Assembly (NCBI GenBank): GCA_964469905.1
Contig: CAYXZW010000004.1
Coordinates: 1-64,000 of the forward strand
Direction: 5' to 3'
DNA from: MVRV01 sp964469905
GTDB taxonomy: Bacteria > Desulfobacterota > Syntrophia > Syntrophales > Smithellaceae
DNA: 64,000 nucleotides
A program made the position numbers and the translations under genes. Of this stretch, positions 8,197 through 17,056 are shown in pieces; the stretch's first letter is position 1; every line of letters begins with the position of its first letter. The notes below the pieces were generated by a model. It searched no databases, was not told where the DNA came from, and saw only the letters and a program-made list of their open reading frames with translations.

Positions 8197-10410
8197 TTGT
8201 CAACTATCAAAAGCCATCACTCCCGGTGGTTGATCATCGCTGCCGTAGCATTCTTCTTCATGATCATCATACCCGCTTTTTTGGGCGGGAATCAATTTCC
8301 ATTAGATCAAAGGGTTCTTCTGGTCGGCATTCTGGGCATTGCTATCGGTTTGCTGACGGCTCTGGGTTTGGCTATGAACGTCGTGATCGATCGCTACATC
8401 CGCCCTCTGAGGAAACTTACCGAGGAAACCAACCTGATCACAGCGGTCAATCCGTCACACCGCATTGACATTAAAGGCGGAAAGGAAATCCGTCGTCTTG
8501 CTCAAGTCATTAATGAAAAGGCGGAAAGCTTCGAGGAATTGCAAAAAGATGTCTGGCGCAAGATTGAGCAAGCCACGGCACAGTCCGAGGAGGAAAAGAA
8601 TATCCTGGCGGCCATCGTATCGGAACTACCGGAAGGGATATTGATCTGTAACGCGGAATGCCAGATTATTTTATACAACAAACAAGCCCGGCGTTATCTT
8701 GAAGGCGACGAGAAAAGAACTTTTCCCGACCCGAATTCCAGCCGCTTGGCAACCGACGCCGGGAATCCCTTCATCGGCCTGGGACGCTCGGTGTTTGGTG
8801 TGATTGACAAGAACCTCATTGTCCCTGCCTTAGACGAGATTGCGGGCAAACTGGAGCGCAAGGAAGCACAGACAACAGCTCATTTTATTTCACCGGGAGC
8901 CCAAACCAGTCTGCTGAGTACGGAAATGGTCCCGATCCTGAACCACATCGGACATCTCACAGGATTTGTCCTGATATTCCATAACATTACGGAACAGATC
9001 GAAACCGGCAGCCATTGGAGTTTTCTCACGCAATCTCTGGCGAAAGGCGTCCGTCCTTCTCTGGCAAATATCGAGGCAGCCATTGAAGCCATCCTCGAAC
9101 GCCCGGATATGGACCCTTCGCAGCTGGATGGCTTTAAAAATATCATCCACAAAGAATCCTTAAAATCAGGCGCCATCCTGGATGAAACGGCTTTTGATTA
9201 TTCCGGCCATACCGGCGCCGGGCGGCCTCTTGTGCGGATGCTCGGCAGGGATCTGCTGGAAACGATAAAAAGAAGGGCTGAGGAGAGTTTCGGCATTGCT
9301 TTGAAAATTGTCCATTCTGCCGACCCCCACTGGATCAGAGTAGATGTTTATTCCATCATTCTGGCCATTCTCTTTGTGCTGAACCGGCTGCGGCAGGAAA
9401 CCGGAGCCGACAAATTTACCTGCCTGCTGGAAAGAGAGGGAATATTTGCATCTTTCGATCTGATCTGGAAGGGGAAACCATTAAAAATCCAGACCCTGCG
9501 TGAATGGGAAGCAGAGGCCGTCCTGGTCGGAAAAGAGGGTATCCCGTCCACCCTCAGAGAGGTTATTGCGCATCACGGCGCGAAGATGTGGCCGGCGATT
9601 CTGAGGCAAACCGCCGCTGATCACGGTCCGGAAATATGGCCCCGCTCTTATGAAATGTCGCAGGACAAGTCGGGACTGCGTTTGTTTTTGCCGGACGTCG
9701 CAACGACGGAACCCGATACGCTCCGCAAGATCATGGTCGTGCCGAAAAGCCGACCGACGTTCTACGATTTTGACCTTTTCAGCCAATCCGGCCAGACACC
9801 GGAGCTGGATGACCGCCCTTTAACGGAACTGACTTGCACAGTTTTCGATACGGAAACCACGGGATTATTTCCCCAAGTGGGAGATGAAATCATCTCCATC
9901 GGCGCCGTCCGCATCGTCAACGGCCGCTTGCTGCGCGAAGAATTCTTTGATCAACTGGTCAATCCGCAACGCGGTTACTGGCAACAATCCATATCAATCC
10001 ATGGCATTCAGCCCGCAATGCTTGATGATCAGCCCCCCATCGAAAATGTGCTCCCCCTGTTTTATCGATTTGTCGGGGATAGTATTCTGGTCGCCCACAA
10101 TGCGGCCTTTGATATGAACATGCTCCGGATGAAGGAGGCCGTCTCCGGTATTAAATTCATCAATCCCGTACTGGACACCCTGCTGCTTTCGGCGGTGGTT
10201 CATCCGGCCCAAGAATATCACACGCTGGAGGCAATTGCCGAGCGCCTTGGCGTCAGTATCGTAGGCAGACATACCGCCCTGGGAGATGCGCTGGCAACCG
10301 GAGAGATCTTCCTGAAACTGATTCCGCTGTTGGCGCAAATGGGCATACACACCCTGGGAGCGGCCCGACTGGCTTCACAAAAGACCTACTATGCCCGTTT
10401 CCGGTATTGA
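8197..10410 (+). CDS. Membrane PAS sensor fused to DEDDh (DnaQ-like) 3'-5' exonuclease
   Basis: The protein has two N-terminal membrane segments (WLIIAAVAFFFMIIIPAFL and a second about 15 residues on), a HAMP-like linker, a PAS region (ELPEGILICNAECQIILYN), a degenerate kinase-like middle part without clear H or N boxes, and a C-terminal epsilon-type exonuclease. The nuclease motifs are FDTETTG (DxE), HNAAFDMN and HTALGDALAT, a complete DEDDh set. I placed the start at TTG 8197 because AAAGGA lies 5 nt upstream; the frame stays open to GTG 8095, which has no ribosome site. It is followed after 60 bp by the CBS/DUF294 gene, a pairing often seen beside acetate-type symporters. How exonuclease activity is used there is not known. 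Confidence 0.85.
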   Translation: MSTIKSHHSRWLIIAAVAFFFMIIIPAFLGGNQFPLDQRVLLVGILGIAIGLLTALGLAMNVVIDRYIRPLRKLTEETNLITAVNPSHRIDIKGGKEIRRLAQVINEKAESFEELQKDVWRKIEQATAQSEEEKNILAAIVSELPEGILICNAECQIILYNKQARRYLEGDEKRTFPDPNSSRLATDAGNPFIGLGRSVFGVIDKNLIVPALDEIAGKLERKEAQTTAHFISPGAQTSLLSTEMVPILNHIGHLTGFVLIFHNITEQIETGSHWSFLTQSLAKGVRPSLANIEAAIEAILERPDMDPSQLDGFKNIIHKESLKSGAILDETAFDYSGHTGAGRPLVRMLGRDLLETIKRRAEESFGIALKIVHSADPHWIRVDVYSIILAILFVLNRLRQETGADKFTCLLEREGIFASFDLIWKGKPLKIQTLREWEAEAVLVGKEGIPSTLREVIAHHGAKMWPAILRQTAADHGPEIWPRSYEMSQDKSGLRLFLPDVATTEPDTLRKIMVVPKSRPTFYDFDLFSQSGQTPELDDRPLTELTCTVFDTETTGLFPQVGDEIISIGAVRIVNGRLLREEFFDQLVNPQRGYWQQSISIHGIQPAMLDDQPPIENVLPLFYRFVGDSILVAHNAAFDMNMLRMKEAVSGIKFINPVLDTLLLSAVVHPAQEYHTLEAIAERLGVSIVGRHTALGDALATGEIFLKLIPLLAQMGIHTLGAARLASQKTYYARFRY

Positions 10411-10470
10411 TTAAGAAGGTATCGCTATGGCGCTTCCAGCCGCAAATCTCAAACAGCAAGGAGACTGATC

Positions 10471-12363
10471 ATGAGTCATGAAGCCTATCCCTTTCTACAA
10501 AATCTGCCTCCCTTTTCTTTTCTGCCCGATGCGGAAGTTGCAAAGATCGTCGCGGAAATTGTCACGGTGAACCACCCCAAGGACGTATTTCTGCTCATTC
10601 AGGGCCAATCGAAGGTCAAGCACCTTCATATATTGAAAAAAGGCGCCGTCGAGCGATATTATCGCGAGAGAAACAAGGATTTGATGCGTGCCCGGTTACA
10701 GAAGGGCGACTTCTTCGGGGGCATCTCCATGCTTCTGCATGACAGCATCTCCGTGTGTATGTTCAGAACGACCGAAGATTCCGAATTGTATTTGCTGCCC
10801 AAGCGGATATTTCTCGACCTGTGTTCACGCTATCCTGTCTTTTCCGATTTTTTTACGGACATGCTGGGCAAGTGGATGCTCGATAAATCCTATGCCATGC
10901 CCATCGCCAAAACCATGCAGCCGAAAGAAGAATTGCCGCAAATCTTCAACCAGAGCGTCGAAAACATATTTTCCAGAAAACTGGTTTCCTGCGATACCCA
11001 TACATCCATTCAGGACGCTGCAGCCATGATGGACAACAACCGCTGCAGCTCCATCCTGATCAAGGATCCGCAGGGCGATTTTACGGGCATCATGACCGAC
11101 CGGGATTTGAGAAATAAAGTGATCATCCAGGCGGCCTGCGATATGACCGGTACGGTTTCCCAAATCATGTCCTCCCCCCTGAGAACCATCCCGGCCATGG
11201 CCCCGGTCTCGGATGCGCTCATGATCATGATGATGAAAAACATCAAACACCTTCCGGTCACGGACGCCGATGAAAAGGTGATTGGAATTGTCACCAACAA
11301 GGACATCCTCGAGGCCCATGGACAGTCGCCTTTTTTTCTTCTGCGCGAGATTAATGCAGCGGTAAGCCTCGAGGAGATAACGGACAAGCAGAGCCTAATG
11401 CCAAAATTGATTCAGAACCTCATCAGCAGCGGCGCCAAGGCCATGAATGTGGCCCACATGGTATCCGTCATTTCCGATGCCATCCTGAACAGACTCATCG
11501 GTCTGGCAATTGCTGAATTGGGCCCGCCGCCGGTTCGTTTTACATTCATGATCGTGGGCAGTGAGGGCCGACGGGAGCAGACGCTGAAAACAGACCAGGA
11601 CAATGCCATAGTTTATGAAGACCCCCCTGAGGAGGATGCAGAAACCGTCAGGACTTATTTCCTGAATTTCGCTGAAAAGGTCTGCAACTGGCTGGATCAG
11701 GTGGGATATACCTTCTGCAGCGGGGGCGTCATGGCCAAAAACCCCCAATGGTGCCAGCCCATGACCGTCTGGAAAAAATACTTTTCCGACTGGATCGGAA
11801 CTGCGGAACCGAAAGCCCTGCTGCAGTCGAGCATTTTCTTCGATTTCCGCGGCGGCTATGGCGACTTGGCCATCATCGACGAACTGCGCCAACATCTTTT
11901 TCATTCCCTTGGCGAACATCCCAACTTTTTCCGTTATCTGGCGGAAACAACACTGGAACGCAAACCGCCGCTGGGCTTTTTCCGGACGTTTGTCGTCGAA
12001 TCGAAAGGAAAACACCGCGACACGCTGGATGTAAAACATCCCATGATCACGATTGTCAACTATACTAGGCTTTATGCTCTCCAGAACGGCATTGCAGAAA
12101 CCAACACCCAGGAAAGGATGTATCAGCTCTTTCTCAAGAAACGCCTCTCCTGGGAGGATTATCGCGATTTTGAGCAGGCCTACAGCTTTCTCATGCATCT
12201 GAGACTGGCCCGGCAGCTGACCGCCGTGATCAGGGAAAACGCGAAGCCCGATAATTATATCAATCCGAACAAGCTCTCCCGCCTGGAGCAGACCATGCTC
12301 AAGGAAATCTTCAAGCGGATTGAAAAGTATCAGGAGAAGATTGTCTTTGACTTCTGGAAATAA
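10471..12363 (+). CDS. cNMP-binding / CBS-pair / DUF294 nucleotidyltransferase-like signalling protein
   Basis: This 630-residue soluble protein has an N-terminal cyclic-nucleotide-binding fold (about 10-130), two CBS motifs (about 155-275, with GIMTDRDLRNKV and GIVTNKDILEAHG), a DUF294 nucleotidyltransferase domain with GSEGRREQTLKTDQDNA (GS plus DxD, as in GlnD), and a DUF294 C-terminal helical domain. The family is thought to sense adenine nucleotides and transfer a nucleotidyl group to an unknown target. GGAG lies just before the ATG. Together with the exonuclease fusion upstream and the symporter/DUF4212 pair on the opposite strand it forms a cluster type known from many proteobacteria using short organic acids. 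Domain calls are strong; target is unknown. Confidence 0.9.
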   Translation: MSHEAYPFLQNLPPFSFLPDAEVAKIVAEIVTVNHPKDVFLLIQGQSKVKHLHILKKGAVERYYRERNKDLMRARLQKGDFFGGISMLLHDSISVCMFRTTEDSELYLLPKRIFLDLCSRYPVFSDFFTDMLGKWMLDKSYAMPIAKTMQPKEELPQIFNQSVENIFSRKLVSCDTHTSIQDAAAMMDNNRCSSILIKDPQGDFTGIMTDRDLRNKVIIQAACDMTGTVSQIMSSPLRTIPAMAPVSDALMIMMMKNIKHLPVTDADEKVIGIVTNKDILEAHGQSPFFLLREINAAVSLEEITDKQSLMPKLIQNLISSGAKAMNVAHMVSVISDAILNRLIGLAIAELGPPPVRFTFMIVGSEGRREQTLKTDQDNAIVYEDPPEEDAETVRTYFLNFAEKVCNWLDQVGYTFCSGGVMAKNPQWCQPMTVWKKYFSDWIGTAEPKALLQSSIFFDFRGGYGDLAIIDELRQHLFHSLGEHPNFFRYLAETTLERKPPLGFFRTFVVESKGKHRDTLDVKHPMITIVNYTRLYALQNGIAETNTQERMYQLFLKKRLSWEDYRDFEQAYSFLMHLRLARQLTAVIRENAKPDNYINPNKLSRLEQTMLKEIFKRIEKYQEKIVFDFWK

Positions 12364-12927
12364 TCAGTAACCGACAAGATAGATAAAACTTAAAATAAAG
12401 ACGAAGGAGACCGTGACACAGGCTACGGCCCTTTTCAGGGGAAAACCGGTGAGCAGGTGGAGCACCTTTGTCAAAAGATACAGAAAATAGATCAAGGCGG
12501 CAAGCATGATCAGTAATGTGAGCGGGCTGCCTGCAATCGACCCTCCCGCCTGCCTTAAAAAGGTTAGATGTGTGTTGGCCGCTAGCATCAATCCGTAGGG
12601 CAAAAAAGCATAGCCCACAGCGATATAGACATCGATGAAACGGGAGGGGGCGCCTCCGAGCACCTTGCCTATCCCCCACAGGAGCAGCGTAATGCCGAAC
12701 TGGGAGGCGATCACGGCCATATAGCCGAAAACGACATAAAAAGCGGCTTCGGCGGTATTAATCTGATCAGCGCCGACGACGCTCCTGTAATAAAACATCG
12801 TCAGGCCGTGAATCTGTGCGGCCGTAAATACAATCAGCGGGGAAAGCAGCAGACTCCTTTTTTCGCGGATGCTGGCGGCGATTTTCCCATCGACGGCAAT
12901 GATGTCCCATAACCATTTCAATAACAT
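12364..12927 (-). CDS. Yip1-like integral membrane protein
   Basis: This 187-residue hydrophobic protein has about five membrane segments, for example LLLSPLIVFTAAQIHGLTMF, FGYMAVIASQFGITLLLWGI, VGYAFLPYGLMLAA, LTLLIMLAALIYFLYLL and VTVSFVFILSFIYLVGY. The pattern and the FxPY segment resemble bacterial YIP1 family proteins, whose function is unknown. AAAGGGG lies 5 nt before ATG. Its stop codon abuts the stop of the convergent CBS/DUF294 gene with no spacer. It is read in the same direction as the symporter genes but lies downstream of their terminator. Confidence 0.7.
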   Translation of the reverse strand: MLLKWLWDIIAVDGKIAASIREKRSLLLSPLIVFTAAQIHGLTMFYYRSVVGADQINTAEAAFYVVFGYMAVIASQFGITLLLWGIGKVLGGAPSRFIDVYIAVGYAFLPYGLMLAANTHLTFLRQAGGSIAGSPLTLLIMLAALIYFLYLLTKVLHLLTGFPLKRAVACVTVSFVFILSFIYLVGY

Positions 12928-12963
12928 GGTATCCCCTTTCCCTGATTCTCAATATTTATTGGC

Positions 12964-12998
12964 AAAGAGGGGAACCGCCGCAGCGGCTCCCCTCTTTT
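12964..12998 (-). terminator. Terminator downstream of the symporter operon
   Basis: AAAGAGGGGA (12964-12973) pairs with TCCCCTCTTT (12989-12998), with CCGC/GCGG extending inward to a 4-nt loop. It is T-flanked on both sides, so it may work in both directions. Confidence 0.8.
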
Positions 12999-13036
12999 GA
13001 TTGGTCGATAACACAAATTTTAGATATTTACCAGTT

Positions 13037-14698
13037 TTATACCAAAGCGAAGATGCAGAAAGCAACCATCACCAGCGCGATGACGAAGGGGCCCGCATCA
13101 CTGGCATAACGCGTGCTGTCCTTTCTGATTGCATGATCAGCCCAGCCATGCATGAACTCGACCATTTTATCCGTCTTTTCGCGCGGAATTTTGGCGGCCA
13201 GAGCGGGAATCCGGTTCGTGATCATGGAAACGAAGATCGTCACGGCAAAGGAAACCGGCACTGAAAAGACGCCGGGAAACGGCGTCGGCCCATAAGGAGC
13301 TTTGGACAGAACCGGGCTCCAGGTGAAGGACGGATGGGCAAACGACGCATTGAAGAATAGCGCGAAAAACCCTCCGACCAGCATGCCGGCGATTACACCG
13401 TACTTGTTGCAGCCTTTCCACCATATGCCCATAATCAGCGGGGCCGTAAAGACCGAAGCGGAAAGAATGATGGCCCAGATGACGCTGGCCAGCGCGAACG
13501 TGGGCGGGTTGATGGTCATGAACATGATGAGCACGCCGGAGATGAAGATCGCGGTGGGCGCCAGTATCTTCTTCTGTTTTTCCGTAAGCTCCGTGAAGCC
13601 GCCGACGATGTCGTGGGCGATGCCCGTTCCGACCACCATGAGCGCACCGGCGACTGTGGACATGCCCGCGGCGATGGCGCCGGCCAGGGCTAGGGCCAAG
13701 GCCCAGTTGCCGACGAAGGCGTCAGACAGGATGAAGAGCAGCTTGTCGGCCTGAACGGCCTTGAGTGCGAGCCCCTTCGACTGTGTGTAGATGACGCCTG
13801 CAAAACCGGCCGTGAAGGTCAGCACGTTGACGCAACCGATCATGAGTATGCCCAGCAGGAAGCCCATGCGTCCCTCGCGGATGTTCTTCGCCGAAGAAAT
13901 GCGGGACAGATAATGGGGCACCGACATGGTGCCGAACGTCATAGAGAACAGCACACCGATGTACCATTTGGGGCTGGCGTCCCACAGGATCGAGAAGAAC
14001 GAGGGGAAGGCCTTGAGCATGTCCGGCGTCATGTTGCCGTATCCCCACATCGGGATCCACCACATGCTGGCGCCCAGGGCCTTGGCAATGGCCATGACGG
14101 GTAACAAAAGGAAGGCCACGCACATGAAACCCTGAAAGGCCTGGTTCCAGGTCACGCCGTACATGCCGCCGAACGTAACATAAGCGACGACAATGAGCCC
14201 GCCGAGAAACAAGGCGGGTATGTAGGAAATGCCGAAGAGCAGTTCAAAAATGTGGGCAATGCCTTTCATCTGACTCACGGTATACATGATCATGATGAAG
14301 ATCATGAAAACGACCGCAATCATCCGGGCCACGTTGCTGTCGAAACGCGTGGAGATGTATCCGGCTGACGTATAGGTTCCCAGGCGGCGGATGGGGCCGG
14401 AAAAAAGGAAGATCATGATGCCGAAGCCGATCATCCAGCCCTGCGACATGATCGCCAGCAGCGACTTGATGTTCCAGATCATGGCCGTAAAGCCGATGAA
14501 TGTGGCGAGGCTCAGGTATGCTGAAACAATGGCAAAACCATTGACGACCGGGCCGACAGATGCACCGGCCATGTAATAGTCGCCGCTGCTTTTCGTGGCG
14601 CGCTGCGCCATGATGCCCACGATGATGAATAAGACGATGGACCCTAAAACACTGATTAGGCCCGGTATGTACAAACCTTCTCTTTGCATGAAATCCAT
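13037..14698 (-). CDS. Sodium:solute symporter (acetate permease-type SSS family)
   Basis: At 553 residues with about 13 membrane helices, it is a member of the solute:sodium symporter family. Visible family features include the N-terminal VNGFAIVSAYLSLATFIGFTAMIW segment, GWMIGFGIMIFLFSGPIRRLGTYT, and GAIAAGMSTVAGALMVVGTGIAHDI in the middle. This last segment is typical of ActP-like carriers for short monocarboxylates. It starts 2 nt after the stop of the DUF4212 gene and uses a GGAGGTG site inside that gene, so the two are translationally coupled. Acetate, propionate or another short acid is the probable substrate, which fits the acyl-CoA genes around it. Expression is probably driven from the inverted promoter-like element at 15105-15174. 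Confidence 0.9.
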   Translation of the reverse strand: MDFMQREGLYIPGLISVLGSIVLFIIVGIMAQRATKSSGDYYMAGASVGPVVNGFAIVSAYLSLATFIGFTAMIWNIKSLLAIMSQGWMIGFGIMIFLFSGPIRRLGTYTSAGYISTRFDSNVARMIAVVFMIFIMIMYTVSQMKGIAHIFELLFGISYIPALFLGGLIVVAYVTFGGMYGVTWNQAFQGFMCVAFLLLPVMAIAKALGASMWWIPMWGYGNMTPDMLKAFPSFFSILWDASPKWYIGVLFSMTFGTMSVPHYLSRISSAKNIREGRMGFLLGILMIGCVNVLTFTAGFAGVIYTQSKGLALKAVQADKLLFILSDAFVGNWALALALAGAIAAGMSTVAGALMVVGTGIAHDIVGGFTELTEKQKKILAPTAIFISGVLIMFMTINPPTFALASVIWAIILSASVFTAPLIMGIWWKGCNKYGVIAGMLVGGFFALFFNASFAHPSFTWSPVLSKAPYGPTPFPGVFSVPVSFAVTIFVSMITNRIPALAAKIPREKTDKMVEFMHGWADHAIRKDSTRYASDAGPFVIALVMVAFCIFALV

Positions 14699-14700
14699 GT

Positions 14701-14985
14701 TTACACCTCCTTTTCCGCGTTGGCCTTCTGATCATCGATCTTCGTCAATTTCAACACAACCACATAGATGAAAGCGATAACACCAATATAGGCGACAAAG
14801 TTCTGATACCAGAAGGGAAACGGGAAACCCCAAACATAGACTTGAAGCAGTTCCGGGAAGGGACGCATCAATAGCACACCGATGGCGGTTAGCATGCAGA
14901 TTATCGTTGCGACAGTAACAAGAATAAGCTCATTTCTATAAATGCGATCATTGGCTTCTGTTGCACTTGACTTTTTCTCTGTCAT
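14701..14985 (-). CDS. DUF4212 small membrane subunit of sodium:solute symporter
   Basis: This 94-residue protein has two membrane helices (LVTVATIICMLTAIGVLLM and NFVAYIGVIAFIYVVVLKL) separated by a loop with FPFPFWYQN. This is the DUF4212 pattern, found almost always immediately upstream of an ActP-like symporter, like the small YhdT-type partners of other SSS carriers. AGGAGG lies 6 nt before ATG. It is the first gene of the operon and the symporter follows 2 nt after its stop. It probably assists assembly or transport activity in the inner membrane. Confidence 0.88.
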   Translation of the reverse strand: MTEKKSSATEANDRIYRNELILVTVATIICMLTAIGVLLMRPFPELLQVYVWGFPFPFWYQNFVAYIGVIAFIYVVVLKLTKIDDQKANAEKEV

Positions 14986-15104
14986 TAGTAAACCTCCTTT
15001 TAAATTTAGATATTAAAAATCGAAATTTAAAGCCCCCTGCAAAACACCTCCTCTATTAAATTTTGTTGCGATTCAAGTAATTACTACTTCTACTTTTCCC
15101 ACGT

Positions 15105-15174
15105 TTAGTATCTAATATAGAGAATAAGGTCAATGTTAAATATTATTTACATAATATTACAATTTTTGTATATA
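15105..15174 (-). promoter_or_regulatory. Left copy of outward-facing 70-bp inverted element (symporter side)
   Basis: Read on the minus strand, this 70-bp stretch matches 15618-15687 at 67 positions. It contains a palindrome with arms AATATTA and TAATATT at 15139-15158 and, downstream of it, TTGACC with TACTAA 17 nt further. It ends 119 bp before the DUF4212 start and points at it, so it is best read as a promoter/operator copy. Confidence 0.6.
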
Positions 15175-15236
15175 TTCATATATGGAAAATCGGCAGGACT
15201 GGGCATGTAATAATTTATATCTATAATTCCGTATTT

Positions 15237-15380
15237 TTACGTTGATATCAGGCCTTGATCTTCGTCCAGCAGTTCTTCTGCTGTCATTAGGGGCCTGGTT
15301 AGAATCTGTGATACCAGCATGACTGATGCCAGCCGCTGATCAAACATTTCTCCGGCAACAGGCCATACTCCGAAATACAT
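15237..15380 (-). CDS. Possible 47-aa small protein
   Basis: A minus-strand frame of 47 codons starts at ATG 15380 with a strong GGAGG 8 nt upstream and ends at TAA 15237. The product begins MYFGVWPVAGEMFDQRLASV and has an acidic C-terminal part (AEELLDEDQG). It lies between the two copies of the 70-bp inverted element, in the same direction as the symporter operon. I do not recognise it. It could be a real small regulatory protein, a leader peptide, or a remnant of a longer gene; only the ribosome site and intact frame support it. Confidence 0.35.
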   Translation of the reverse strand: MYFGVWPVAGEMFDQRLASVMLVSQILTRPLMTAEELLDEDQGLIST

Positions 15381-15617
15381 ATTGAGAACCTCCAGAACTT
15401 ACTTTCTGCATTTTGCCCGCATCAGTTTCGTAAGCGCAACTTCGAATTAATAAATAATTACATAAAGACACTGCTTCTGAATGAAGAACTAAAGACGCAG
15501 GTATCAATCAAAGCGCCAACCAACTGCGCACCCTGATTTAATAAAACATACTGCCATTGCTTTATCGCTTGCAGCAATGCCGCACAGAAATAATAAGCAG
15601 AAGACAGGCATAGATAA

Positions 15618-15687
15618 TATATACAAATAATGTAATATTATGTAAATAATATTTAACATTGACCTTATTCTTTATATTAGATACTAA
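15618..15687 (+). promoter_or_regulatory. Right copy of outward-facing 70-bp inverted element (dehydrogenase side)
   Basis: This is the plus-strand copy of the element at 15105-15174. The palindrome (AATATTA, 6-nt spacer, TAATATT) is at 15634-15653, TTGACC at 15659-15664 and TACTAA 17 nt later. The acyl-CoA dehydrogenase ATG follows 92 bp downstream. The -10 match is weak, so an activator may be needed. Confidence 0.6.
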
Positions 15688-15779
15688 GTTCCCGGAAAAG
15701 AAATAATGTCAATTTCAGCTGCCAATATAATTTTTGTTTGAATCTCAACAAAATTGAATAAACGAGGAGGTATTTTACA

Positions 15780-16970
15780 ATGGCTTTAAGTTTCGATTTC
15801 TCAGATGAACAAAAGATGTTGGAAGAAAGCGTTTACAAGTGGGCGATCAACTGGTTGGAACCACAGATGGAACACCTGTATGAAGTTGACGAAATGCCGC
15901 CGACGCTCTTTAAAGAAACGGCAAACCTCGGCATCAACGGTATTGTCTTTGAAGAAAAGTACGGCGGTGCCGGTATGGGCTACGTAGAGACTCTTCTGGC
16001 TTATGAGAATATCGCCCGAGTCAGCAATGCCCTTTCCATGACCGTAGGCGCGAGTCAGACACTTTGTTTTGACAATTTCCGCCGTAATGCTTCTGAAGAA
16101 CAGAAGGCATACGTATTGCCCAAGGCCTGCTCGGGTGAATGGATCGGTTGTCTCGGCATCACAGAGCCTAACGCCGGTTCCGATGCGATGAGCATGGCAA
16201 CAAAGGCGGAGAAGAAAGGCGACAAGTACATCATTAACGGCAGCAAAATATTCATCACCAACGCTCCCGTCGGCCAGTTCATGACTTTCTACGCCAAGAC
16301 CGATCCCGCCGCGGGCCCCAAGGGCATCTCCGCGTTTTTCTTCGAATTTGACAAAGTAAAGGGTTGCACCGTAGAGAAGATCAAGAAGTGGGGTATGAGA
16401 ACCTCTCCCACGGGATTGGTAACCTTTGATGACATGGAACTGCCCGCCGAAAACCTGATCGGCGGACTGAATAAGGGTGTCGCCATTCTGACGAGCGGTC
16501 TGTGCACCGAGAGAATTACGCTGTCCGGTTGTACCCTCGGCAGCCAGAGAAGCTGTATTGAGCTTTGCTTGAAGTATGCCAAAGAGAGAGTTCAGTTCGG
16601 CAAACCGATTGCATCCTTCCAGACTATTCAGGATAAACTGGCCAATATGTACACGGGCTACCTGGCCTCCAAGTGGCTGGCCTACAGCGCCGCCTCATAT
16701 TGCGATTCACAGACAACCAAAATGGGTGGAAAAGGTACGGACCTCGACCGTATGGCCGCTGCATCGCTCCTCTTCTGCGGCGAAATGGGAACAAAGATCG
16801 CTCTTGATGCAATCCAGGTCTTCGGTGGTTACGGTTACTGCACCGAATACGCGATCAGCAGGCATTTCCTGGATCAGAAACTGTGGGAAATCGGCGCCGG
16901 AACATCCGAGATCAGAAGGATGATCATCGCCAGAGAACTGATGCGAGACGATTTCAAGAGTGGCCGATAA
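15780..16970 (+). CDS. Acyl-CoA dehydrogenase, isovaleryl-CoA dehydrogenase type
   Basis: At 396 residues it is a full-length FAD acyl-CoA dehydrogenase: helical N-domain, FAD segments CLGITEPNAGSDAMSM and WGMRTSPTG, and a C-terminal helical domain. The usual catalytic glutamate before GTS is Ala here (EIGAGTSEIRR, A373), while a glutamate is present in LCTERITLSG (E244). This is the arrangement of isovaleryl-CoA dehydrogenase, whose base lies on the earlier helix. It should oxidise isovaleryl-CoA or a similar branched acyl-CoA to 3-methylcrotonyl-CoA, feeding the carboxylase, hydratase and lyase-like genes at the left edge. GAGGAGG lies 8 nt before ATG. Electrons would pass to ETF. It is monocistronic, with the shared element at 15618 upstream and a terminator downstream. 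Confidence 0.9.
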   Translation: MALSFDFSDEQKMLEESVYKWAINWLEPQMEHLYEVDEMPPTLFKETANLGINGIVFEEKYGGAGMGYVETLLAYENIARVSNALSMTVGASQTLCFDNFRRNASEEQKAYVLPKACSGEWIGCLGITEPNAGSDAMSMATKAEKKGDKYIINGSKIFITNAPVGQFMTFYAKTDPAAGPKGISAFFFEFDKVKGCTVEKIKKWGMRTSPTGLVTFDDMELPAENLIGGLNKGVAILTSGLCTERITLSGCTLGSQRSCIELCLKYAKERVQFGKPIASFQTIQDKLANMYTGYLASKWLAYSAASYCDSQTTKMGGKGTDLDRMAAASLLFCGEMGTKIALDAIQVFGGYGYCTEYAISRHFLDQKLWEIGAGTSEIRRMIIARELMRDDFKSGR

Positions 16971-17008
16971 TTATAATTGGCTTTAATTAAAGATGTTATC
17001 TACAACCG

Positions 17009-17053
17009 AAAGGGAGATAGGGGCATAATCTGATGCCCCTGTCTCCCTTTTTC
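17009..17053. terminator. Bidirectional terminator between dehydrogenase and PAS-LuxR gene
   Basis: AAAGGGAGA with AGGGGCAT (17009-17026) pairs with ATGCCCCT and TCTCCCTTT (17033-17050), followed by TT. It lies between two convergent genes and ends 4 bp before the LuxR stop. Confidence 0.85.
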
Positions 17054-17056
17054 AAT

